DNA of 64,000 nt from Flectonema sp. DT1601 (lineage: Eukaryota > Euglenozoa > Diplonemea > Diplonemida > Diplonemidae). The notes below the pieces were generated by a model. It saw only the letters and a program-made list of their open reading frames with translations, had not been told where the DNA came from and made no database searches. Positions 56,981-64,000 of this stretch are shown here, piece by piece. The stretch covers positions 553,606-617,605 of the forward strand of contig OZ025854.1 of the NCBI GenBank assembly GCA_964019425.1, given 5' to 3'. Made by a program: the position numbers and the translations under genes. Every line of letters begins with the position of its first letter. Within the stretch, counting starts at the first letter, position 1.

Positions 56981-57700
56981 AGTGTTTTTTTTTTTTATTT
57001 TAATCTTTCTTGTGTTATAATACGATGAGTCTACTCATGTGTGTATTCAAGCAAGTAGCTAGTGTGATCAGCTATCCCACTGTGATTATTTTTCTGTTTA
57101 CTTTAAAAGCCATCTATAAACTAGCAGATCATAAAGTGTAATTCTTAACAATCAGTTGTGTGTACCGGAATTAACTTTTTGGTATTCACATGATTGTTGG
57201 ATATTTACGAGTGTTGTGTTTTTTTTTTTTTTTTGTACCGACGTAGTCGGAGAAAAGCCGTTATTTTCTTATAGTCATGACTCATTTCCCCGTGCGATAG
57301 GATTCTATCTGCGTTCAACAAGCGTCATTAGAGAGAGGCGTTATCAGCCATCTCTTACATTGCCTGCTTCGTGCATGATACCCGCCTGTCAGAGTCACGG
57401 TTGTGATACTTCGTGAGCTTCTCCAGAAGTTCGACTTCCCTGACTTCGATAAATAAATAAAATAGTTATTCATTTTCTTCCTTTTTGAAAATTTTTGGAA
57501 AAAAGATTATTGAACCTGCACAGTGAGTGCGCAAAAGTCAGACTTTTTCTCTTTTGTTGGATCATTATATTGTAGTGAACAAAACGCTTCGCATCTTTGA
57601 TTTTGTGTGTTTATCCTTTTTTTATCACTTTAAATCTGTCTTTTGATGTAAATATCAAAATATTAATATTCTTCTTCCCCCAGTCAGGTTGTTAATCACA
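56981..57700. other. Intergenic spacer with S2 SINE-like element
   Basis: No gene is seen. It contains the fullest S2 copy (57237-57463). The acceptor region CTTCTTCCCCCAGTCAG ends at 57687, just before the leader GTTGTTAATCACA of the next gene. Confidence 0.6.
57237..57463 (+). repeat. SINE-like element S2, fullest copy
   Basis: The head ACCGACGTAGTCGGAGA with a CCGAC/GTCGG stem is followed by AAGCCGTTATTTTC, then CCTGTCAGAGTCACGGTTG, GTGAGCTTCTCCAGAAGTTC, GACTTCCCTGACTTCG and (ATAA)n. The S1 core and tail are recognisable in altered form, so S1 and S2 share a 3' part and differ in the head. Confidence 0.7.
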
Positions 57701-58248
57701 ATGGTTAACCCAGCGGTATACGCTCTGAGGTCCTTTAAGCGTCCTGGTGAGCTGAAGTTCTTGTGGAAGAGATCATACTACTTCAACACTTGGTGGAGAA
57801 AGTTCAAACATGGATACTTTGGACTTGATGTATGTGATATAATAGTTATAGATGATGTGAACAGTTTGAAATTTTCATTTTCTTAAATAACAAAAAAACA
57901 AAACAATAAAAACAGACTCTTCCTCACGTATACTACTTTGTCCTTCCCTGGATATTCGCTAGTTACATGTTGATGAGTGACTTGTTCTACCATCCAGACA
58001 TTAGTTCCAGTTGGTTGTTCTTCGAGCCATGGAGATCGTTCTTTGATCTTCAGGGAGCGAACAGACAAGACTACTACCAGGAAGGTCAGACTTACAGATT
58101 CTACGACCACGCTCCACTCGCATTGGGTATCAAGGGTAAGTTCAGGGCTCAATTAGAAATGGGTCTCGATGTTAACGCTCCAACCTCTGCTATGTATGGA
58201 AAGAGAGTTCTTAAGGCTGACGAGGTAGTGCCATTCGAACTCGAGTAG
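57701..58248 (+). CDS. Small one-intron membrane protein, copy A (153 aa)
   Basis: Spliced from 57701-57829 and 57916-58248; the intron is 86 nt (GAT|GTATGT and AAAACAG|). The phase-0 join gives GYFGLDTLPHVYYFVLPWIF. Residues 1-40 are basic and aromatic (LKFLWKRSYYFNTWWRKFKH), then one membrane segment (VYYFVLPWIFASYMLM), then a soluble C-terminal domain (LFYHPDISSSWLFFEPWRSF ... VPFELE). It resembles in general layout small inner-membrane subunits of mitochondrial respiratory or ATP-synthase complexes, but I cannot name the subunit. The first open frame alone would end after 65 codons. A nearly identical copy B lies 1.1 kb downstream. The leader is GTTGTTAATCACA after an AG. Confidence 0.82.
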
Positions 58249-58809
58249 TGTATTTACAGAATGTTAACGAACAATAATGCACCTCAGGAAATGAAAGAAC
58301 AGAAGCATCGATAACAACACTTGTGAAAAGGAATTTCGCGCCACCCTTTTACCAGTCACAATTTGCTGTTAGTCAGCTTGCGCGGTTTGGACAAAAACTA
58401 CTTCGTAGCTACTTCTTATCATTTAAAAGATTGTCCCTTCCAACCAAGCTCCCCTTTATTTGGATAAACAGAAAGAAAATAATATTCGAAAACCTGCAGT
58501 GTAACCACCACGATCTATCAAAAATAGTAATTATACTAAGTCTTTTTGTATTAGAAGTGTAACACAAATTTCAGCCTTGAGTATGGTGCATTTCAATATT
58601 GGATATTGTTTAGTGTTTTAATTATCTGTTTATTCTTTCTTCAGTTGACTGAATTATGTTGATACGTATTGATGTCTTCTTCTTTGATATTGAAGGGCAT
58701 GGTAGCCAGTACACTTTCCCACTATTTAACCTTGTTACCTTGTTTTAGTATTATGAAGTTTATTTATTGTGAAACCAATACCCTTTTATTACATAGGTTG
58801 TTAATCACA
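58249..58809. other. Spacer between gene copies A and B
   Basis: No supported gene. A 79-codon frame at 58323-58562 has no family resemblance. The acceptor TTTTATTACATAG directly precedes the copied leader of copy B. Confidence 0.5.
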
Positions 58810-59356
58810 ATGGTTAACCCAGCGGTATACGCTCTGAGGTCCTTTAAGCGTCCTGGTGAGCTGAAGTTCTTGTGGAAGAGATCATACTACTTCAACACTT
58901 GGTGGAGAAAGTTCAAACATGGATACTTTGGACTTGATGTATGTGATATAATAGTTATAGATGATGTGAACAGTTTGAAATTTTCATTTTCTTAAATAAC
59001 AAAAAACAAAACAATAAAAACAGACTCTTCCTCACGTATACTACTTTGTCCTTCCCTGGATATTCGCTAGTTACATGTTAATGAGTGACTTGTTCTACCA
59101 TCCAGACATTAGTTCCAGTTGGTTGTTCTTCGAGCCATGGAGATCGTTCTTTGATCTTCAGGGAGCGAACAGACAAGACTACTACCAGGAAGGTCAGACT
59201 TACAGATTCTACGACCACGCTCCACTCGCATTGGGTATCAAGGGTAAGTTCAGAGCTCAATTAGAAATGGGTCTCGATGTTAACGCTCCAACCTCTGCTA
59301 TGTATGGAAAGAGAGTTCTTAAGGCTGACGAGGTCGTGCCATTCGAACTCGAGTAG
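58810..59356 (+). CDS. Small one-intron membrane protein, copy B (153 aa)
   Basis: Spliced from 58810-58938 and 59024-59356; the intron is 85 nt, one A shorter than in copy A. The protein is identical to copy A as far as I can read. The differences are silent (TTG/TTA, AGG/AGA, GTA/GTC). Identity with copy A begins at the acceptor AG before the leader GTTGTTAATCACA and ends at the stop codon; outside those limits the two loci share nothing obvious. The spliced intron is retained, so this is not a copy of a mature mRNA. Role as for copy A; dosage of an abundant protein is one possible reason for duplication. Confidence 0.82.
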
Positions 59357-59734
59357 ACTTAATGTTGATAAACGGTAAGTTAGTGATGTTGTGTATTCTT
59401 CTTCTGCATAACAACTATACAGCACTTTTGATATTTTGTTTGCTTACGAAAAAGGGATGTTCATTTTTTTTTTTTTTTTTTTTTTTTTGAAAGTGTTTTT
59501 TTTGAAAATAAAGGGACATATAAGGAAAAAAAGAAGAAGAAGAAGAAAAAAAAGGACAAAATGCTATTAATGCATTTTTTTTCTCAGGGCAAAGTGTTTT
59601 AAAGCCCCTGCTATTCGGTTTTTTTGATCTTTCTTTTTGGGTTTGTTTTTTTCTGGATGATTATTTCGCCATATTTTATTAACTAGTTACATCACAGGCA
59701 TATTTCGAATATAATCTTTTAAAACTAAACTAAT
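59357..59734. other. Intergenic spacer
   Basis: No gene is seen. A T run lies at about 59466-59488 and a purine tract with GAAGAAGAAGAAG at 59531-59546. The acceptor GTTACATCACAG lies about 37 bases before the next ATG. Confidence 0.55.
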
Positions 59735-61801
59735 ATGAATGAACAACTCTCAGTCCCCAAAATGGGACTTCTCTTACGAAACGCCATTAAAAGACCTTGG
59801 CATGAAAATAAGAAACTCCAAAATGCTATTCGACAATTTTGTATTAAAATTGGAGAAGGTCTGAATGATGAAAGCATTTCAAACTTACTTGAGAAAGAAA
59901 TAATAACGCTTGCCTTAATGGCATGGGAAGGAGGAATAGGAGAGGGTATGTTTCTTCTAAGTAACGTTGTGTTCTTTGAGGAAGGAGCGAATAAGTTTTG
60001 TGATGAAGGCTTCTTTAGTGGTTTCTGTGAACAAGTTACGACTGACACGTTCACAAGCAACCCTTCAGCTTGTAAACTGATATCAGCGCTGTGTTCATCT
60101 CCAGAACATGAAAATCGTATTCACATCGCGCTGGATAATCAAATTTTACAAAAATTAATTTGTTCTTTGCAATACGACTCGTTTAGTGAAACAGCAGAAG
60201 CGATTCTTCAAATTTGTACGTTCCATCCTCCATCAAGAACCACCGTCGTGTCTTCATTACTACACAACACTGCTGCATTACGTAATATCATCACATCAAT
60301 CGATACCAGCAGTGAGAATGAAAGTTTCATTTCACTTCTTCACACGCTCGTTATGTCTGGTAACTTATCACCACTTGAATTGCTTCTGTCAGACTCTACA
60401 GGAGATATGTGTTCATCGATAATAAAATTATCAGAGAACAAAGATTCACCTCTCTCTGTGAAGTATTGTTTAATGTCTTGGGGATCTCATTCAGCATCTC
60501 TCTCTGTTAAGAATTTACCAACGGAAGTGTTAATAAAATGCAGTCCTGGAATACTGACAGTCGCGACTGTCAGTATTCCTATGAGAAAATTATTACTTGA
60601 AATTTGCAGTGATGAGGTCGGTGATGATGATGATGATGATGACGATGACAGTGAAGTAGAAGAATCAGCTGTACTCTCTCACTTGGTTAGTAATTTTGGT
60701 AAATTAATTTCATCATTCTGTAGTAAGATGACTGAAAATAATAAAAAGAAAAGATCAAAAACTGATCTCAGAGAATTACTACTTCAAACTCTAACTCGAC
60801 TATGTGAACACGAAGAAGTCATCTCTCACATTCCAAACAGTGAAGTTAGCTATCGATCTGAAGCCGGGTATGCGTTGTCGAGTTCAGTTGATTCTGAAGG
60901 AGTAAAACTACATCAACAATCAAGTAAGGAGTTTGGACCTCTTTCAGTAACCAGACACCATAATTGGTTGTGTCTTCGTTTTGGAGAAGTCGAACAAGGA
61001 TTGTCATACATTGGATCACCAAAAGACAATGATTACAATAACGGTAAAAGTATCCCTCACATACTCGGATACGACTATATTCGTGGTATGGCTGCCGCAT
61101 CTTTAGCTTACACACCTTTAAACACAAAGAAAGTTTCAGTTCTTTGTGTTGGTCTTGGTTCTGGTGCTCTACCGATATATATTTACAGAGCATTACATAG
61201 TCATCTTATTGGTAATAAGAAAAAAGAATTAACGTTGAAAACATTTGAAATTGAAGAACAGGTTGTTCAAGCAGTTGAGAATGTAATGACTGGAAAGGTC
61301 TTCAATAATAAAAATTTCGTAATTCAAACATGTGATGCGTTAGTTGGATTGAAATCAGAACCAACAGCTTCAACCAACTCGGTTCTAATCGACGCTTACA
61401 ACGCAGTTGGAGGAATACCTCCTCACTTAAGAACGATCGAATTCCTTAGTGAAGTCAGTAGAGTTTTATGTGATAGAGGAGTCGCTGTTATGAACCTTCA
61501 CAACGGACCAATTGGGTCGAATGATAGAATCGAATCTGTTGAATATTTAAAACGTCTTCAGAAATTCTTTCCTTCAATTCTTTTAATAAAACTTCCAACT
61601 CAGCAATCAAATCTTGTTGCTGTCGCAATTAAATCAAAACCTCCATTACCACTTCTTAACAAAGTTATATCAAATTCAGTATCAGTTCTTCCTGGTTCTG
61701 AATTCACTATCAATAATCAAATAGAGGATCAGAAAGTCTTCGGAGTTCAACCCACTGATCCTGACGGCATGCCTGAAGGTTGGTGGGGAACAGTTGGGTA
61801 A
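59735..61801 (+). CDS. Helical-repeat protein with C-terminal spermidine-synthase-fold methyltransferase domain (688 aa)
   Basis: Residues about 1-290 are all-helical, armadillo/HEAT-like. An acidic run of nine Asp lies near 298. Residues about 410-640 form a Rossmann methyltransferase domain of the spermidine-synthase/METTL13 type. It has VSVLCVGLGSGALPIYIY (the SAM-binding GxGxG loop, near 465-480), then LKTFEIEEQVVQAV (acidic end of strand 2), NSVLIDAYNAVGGIPPHL (strand 4 with Asp) and LSEVSRVLCDRGVAVMNLH. The polyamine-synthase catalytic Asp pair is not evident. A protein-methyltransferase role, as METTL13 methylates eEF1A, is more likely than polyamine synthesis, but this is inference. 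A solenoid N-terminus could bind the substrate. The frame includes a perfect 32-bp palindrome at 60548-60579. It has an acceptor-like CATCACAG upstream. Confidence 0.85.
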   Translation: MNEQLSVPKMGLLLRNAIKRPWHENKKLQNAIRQFCIKIGEGLNDESISNLLEKEIITLALMAWEGGIGEGMFLLSNVVFFEEGANKFCDEGFFSGFCEQVTTDTFTSNPSACKLISALCSSPEHENRIHIALDNQILQKLICSLQYDSFSETAEAILQICTFHPPSRTTVVSSLLHNTAALRNIITSIDTSSENESFISLLHTLVMSGNLSPLELLLSDSTGDMCSSIIKLSENKDSPLSVKYCLMSWGSHSASLSVKNLPTEVLIKCSPGILTVATVSIPMRKLLLEICSDEVGDDDDDDDDDSEVEESAVLSHLVSNFGKLISSFCSKMTENNKKKRSKTDLRELLLQTLTRLCEHEEVISHIPNSEVSYRSEAGYALSSSVDSEGVKLHQQSSKEFGPLSVTRHHNWLCLRFGEVEQGLSYIGSPKDNDYNNGKSIPHILGYDYIRGMAAASLAYTPLNTKKVSVLCVGLGSGALPIYIYRALHSHLIGNKKKELTLKTFEIEEQVVQAVENVMTGKVFNNKNFVIQTCDALVGLKSEPTASTNSVLIDAYNAVGGIPPHLRTIEFLSEVSRVLCDRGVAVMNLHNGPIGSNDRIESVEYLKRLQKFFPSILLIKLPTQQSNLVAVAIKSKPPLPLLNKVISNSVSVLPGSEFTINNQIEDQKVFGVQPTDPDGMPEGWWGTVG
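60548..60579 (+). other. Perfect 32-bp palindrome inside a coding region
   Basis: GGAATACTGACAGTCG is followed directly by its complement CGACTGTCAGTATTCC with no loop. It encodes GILTVATVSIP in the methyltransferase gene. A palindrome of this length is not expected by chance in coding DNA. Confidence 0.95.
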
Positions 61802-62126
61802 ATGAATGCTGATCGATTTCAGTTCGTACTAAAAATAAAAAGAAAGATCTCACTTTTTTCCTCGCGTATCTTTGTTGTGTTCCCGCCTTCTCGAATTACT
61901 TTTTTTAACACCACAGAAATAATATCATTCGAAATAGAGGAGGAGGAGGAGGAGGAAAACTTTTGTGAAATCCGAATTTAGATCAGTCCGTTGATGATGT
62001 TTTTTTTTTCTTCTTGTAATTTAGTTTACGTTCCTTCATCATGTCTGTCACTCTTCATTCTCACTCTCTCTCTCACTTCTCTCTGCAGAACTTTTGTTCT
62101 TACAAAAGAAAAAAGAAGTTATTATT
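61802..62126. other. Intergenic spacer
   Basis: No gene is seen. It holds a (GAG)n tract at about 61936-61957 and a long pyrimidine-rich stretch (CTCTCTCTCACTTCTCTCTG) ending in the acceptor TCTCTGCAG at 62090, 37 bases before the next ATG. Confidence 0.6.
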
Positions 62127-63785
62127 ATGAAATCCGCAGCTGCCATAGCGAGCGTGGTGTTGCTGTCCAGTTCAGCGGATGCAGCAGACTGGCCGAGTTT
62201 CCTTCCAATCGATGACGGCGAACAACAACAAGAACAGCCGAATGGTTTCACCGATTCTGTGATGACTTCCAACGCAGCTGATGTGTCGTCACGACGTGAG
62301 CAGAACCGAATAACACTCGAGGGATATTTGAATAAGGAACTCTGTAGGTTCAACGATGAAACTAATTGCTTGTCGGGTAGCGACTGTGTTTGGTGTCAGG
62401 GGAGGTGCACTTTGAAGAGCGTGACCCCGAACTGCGCGGAGACAGCAGCTGACGAGGCGAAGTTCGAAGAGGAACTGAAGAAGCTTTTCGAAGAAGAAGC
62501 TGCAAAAGCAGCAGCAGCAACAGCAACAGCAGCGGCTACGAAGAGAGGAGTGAATCCTCTGTTTTCAATTGTGAAGCCGCCATGTGTCTTTCCATGTGAC
62601 GATTTGGATCCTTGTGGACTGCCGTGGACTGATCCATGTTTCCCGTCGATTGGTGATACACTCGTAAAGATAGCACTGCTGGGAGAGGACTTGCGAACCG
62701 TCAACGACGTGTTTTCGGTGGAGAAGTGCTTGTCTGCTTGCGAAGCGGAAGCGAAATGCGCTGGATGGACGTTCTCTCCGCCGCAGAACTGCTTGCTGAA
62801 GAAGACCGTGACCGGGATTCTGTCATCTTGGGAATCGACTTCGGGGTATCGCACAGATCAATCCCTGATGCTCAATACGGATGTACCGGGTTCGGACATC
62901 CGTCGGATCGTTGTAACGAAATACGAGGACTGCAAGACGGCTTGCACACTCGATCCTGTTTGCCGTGCTTGGACTTACGATGGGTCTGTGACGGGGTGTT
63001 GGTTGAAAAACGTGATTCCCGGACGAGTAGTGAAGTTGGGAGTGGTGTCCGGTGTGGTGGATGCGAAGCTGGAGACGCTGCCTCCGGTGCCGGCTCCTGT
63101 GGCACCTCCTGCTCCGTCTTGCGGGGGACTGTGTCGGGGGATCCAGAGGCTTTGCAAGTTTCTGTTGAGGGGAGACATGGAAGACCTGTGCTTGACGGTG
63201 GCGCCGTACCTGACGTCGTTCAACTCGTGGAAGAACGCGAAGAACGGGATGGTGAACATGTGGAACTTGTGGAAGGGTGGAGGAAAGGACATCCCGACAT
63301 CGTTCCAGGTGGTGTTCCTGCTGTGCGACAAGATTGCGACGGGGAGCATCGGTGCGAAGCTGGTGCAGGTGTACAACAAACTGAAGGATGCGGTGAACAA
63401 GTTAATCCAAAAGGTGTTGGAGTACACGAAGATTGTGGTGAACTCGATCAGGGCGACGATCCTCGGACTTCAGATCACTTTGTTTCAACTGTCGCATCCA
63501 ATGTCGATGAGTCCGAACGGATACCGGGCGTGTGCTCGTTGCACCGTTGAGTTTGACTACCTGCATGAGTTGATGGGAGCAGACAATTCGTGTGCCAAGA
63601 TGATCACTTCACAGATGTGGGCAGGAATTAATGTTTATTGGATAGCATCGAATCCTATTTATGGAGTGACTAGCTCTGGTAGTGTGTTGACGTACTCACT
63701 GTGCTCTGGATACAATCAATTCTATTGCACTGCTGGCATCACTTGTGAAAAGATGTACAACACGAAGACGTTTTACGACTTTTAG
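62127..63785 (+). CDS. Secreted PSI/PAN-domain protein (552 aa)
   Basis: The signal peptide is MKSAAAIASVVLLSSSADA, cleaved before ADWPSF. A PSI-like cysteine module follows (CLSGSDCVWCQGRC, near residues 82-95), then a Glu/Ala/Lys helix with an alanine run (about 108-145). Two PAN/apple domains lie at about 185-245 (FSVEKCLSACEAEAKCAGWT, then NCLLKKT) and about 250-310 (YEDCKTACTLDPVCRAWTYD, then CWLKN). A Pro/Ala linker (PPVPAPVAPPAPS) leads to a cysteine-containing C-terminal domain of unknown family, helical at first (VYNKLKDAVNKLIQKVLEYT). PAN domains bind sugars or proteins, so this is likely an extracellular or lumenal adhesion protein. Codon use is clearly GC-richer (GTG, GAC, CTG) than the other genes, which also produces long overlapping open frames. 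ATG 62127 follows the acceptor CTCTGCAG. Confidence 0.88.
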   Translation: MKSAAAIASVVLLSSSADAADWPSFLPIDDGEQQQEQPNGFTDSVMTSNAADVSSRREQNRITLEGYLNKELCRFNDETNCLSGSDCVWCQGRCTLKSVTPNCAETAADEAKFEEELKKLFEEEAAKAAAATATAAATKRGVNPLFSIVKPPCVFPCDDLDPCGLPWTDPCFPSIGDTLVKIALLGEDLRTVNDVFSVEKCLSACEAEAKCAGWTFSPPQNCLLKKTVTGILSSWESTSGYRTDQSLMLNTDVPGSDIRRIVVTKYEDCKTACTLDPVCRAWTYDGSVTGCWLKNVIPGRVVKLGVVSGVVDAKLETLPPVPAPVAPPAPSCGGLCRGIQRLCKFLLRGDMEDLCLTVAPYLTSFNSWKNAKNGMVNMWNLWKGGGKDIPTSFQVVFLLCDKIATGSIGAKLVQVYNKLKDAVNKLIQKVLEYTKIVVNSIRATILGLQITLFQLSHPMSMSPNGYRACARCTVEFDYLHELMGADNSCAKMITSQMWAGINVYWIASNPIYGVTSSGSVLTYSLCSGYNQFYCTAGITCEKMYNTKTFYDF

Positions 63786-64000
63786 AAAGTAAGTAGAGTT
63801 GTGTTTTTTTTTTGATCCATACCAAAACTCCGCACACACATTTTCTTCTCCACTTCGATAGAGAGGTACACCTTCGATTCATTTTTATTTTCATTGTAAT
63901 AATAATAATGATGATGATAATGATAATTATTTTTTATTTATTTATTTAGTTTTATGAATTTCTTTTGTTGTCGTGTTGCATTTTCTTTATCAGTCTCCCC
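63786..64000. other. 3' flank with trinucleotide repeat
   Basis: A GTAAGT lies 5 bases after the stop. An (AAT)/(GAT) mixed repeat occupies about 63896-63930. No gene is seen before the window ends. Confidence 0.5.

Noticed and set aside
58323-58562. 79-codon frame between gene copies A and B
   Set aside because: No upstream acceptor close to its start, no motif, and AT-rich spacer composition.
62396-63550. Long overlapping frames on both strands inside the PAN-domain gene
   Set aside because: They are by-products of the GC-rich third codon positions; the main frame has a signal peptide and clear domains.
1-64000. LTR retroelements, Polinton-type or other virus-like elements, CRISPR arrays and rRNA genes
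   Set aside because: I looked for their hallmark proteins and repeats and saw none that I could support.

Overview
This window looks like nuclear DNA of a unicellular eukaryote. The genes are eukaryotic families (DHRS7-like reductase, CABLES-like cyclin, PLD1/2-type phospholipase D, P/U-type cyclin, ankyrin and EF-hand proteins, PAN-domain secreted protein). A few short GT-AG introns are visible. The intergenic DNA is AT-rich and full of homopolymer A/T runs (up to T40 and A35). All 17 genes I can support lie on the + strand, and each has a 3' splice acceptor-like AG close upstream of its ATG, often with no room for a promoter and leader exon (113 bp between two neighbours, 147 bp between another pair). 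That pattern fits polycistronic transcription with spliced-leader trans-splicing. Euglenozoa, perhaps a diplonemid, is my best guess; this is inference, no spliced-leader RNA gene was found, and the lineage is not proven.

Layout. 1-6000: homopolymer-rich spacer with one R1 repeat, an internally deleted piggyBac transposon (3003-4749, TTAA at both ends) and a SINE-like copy. 6014-15199: a gene cluster (small unknown protein, small membrane protein, MIF/tautomerase-like protein, DHRS7-like reductase, helical protein, solenoid-CABLES cyclin fusion, coiled-coil protein). 15200-19300: spacer with three SINE-like copies. 19305-24997: alpha/beta-hydrolase-like protein, phospholipase D, ankyrin protein, cyclin. 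24998-50350: a 25-kb stretch without a convincing gene, holding further SINE-like copies, hairpins and a 2-kb transposon with ~200-bp inverted repeats (41052-43028). 50351-63785: EF-hand protein, three tandem secreted penicillin-V-acylase/bile-salt-hydrolase-like Ntn hydrolases, two near-identical copies of a small one-intron membrane protein, a solenoid plus spermidine-synthase-fold protein, and a GC-richer secreted PSI/PAN-domain protein.

The most unusual structure: at three genes (6796, 14459, 23252) the block 'acceptor AG + 5' UTR + start codon' is present twice, and between the two copies sits a short dispersed repeat that also occurs elsewhere in the window (family R1: 1682, 6606, 23084; family R2: 14343, 53702). 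It looks like short elements that insert at splice-acceptor/start-codon regions and leave a long flanking duplication, so the gene keeps an intact acceptor and ATG.
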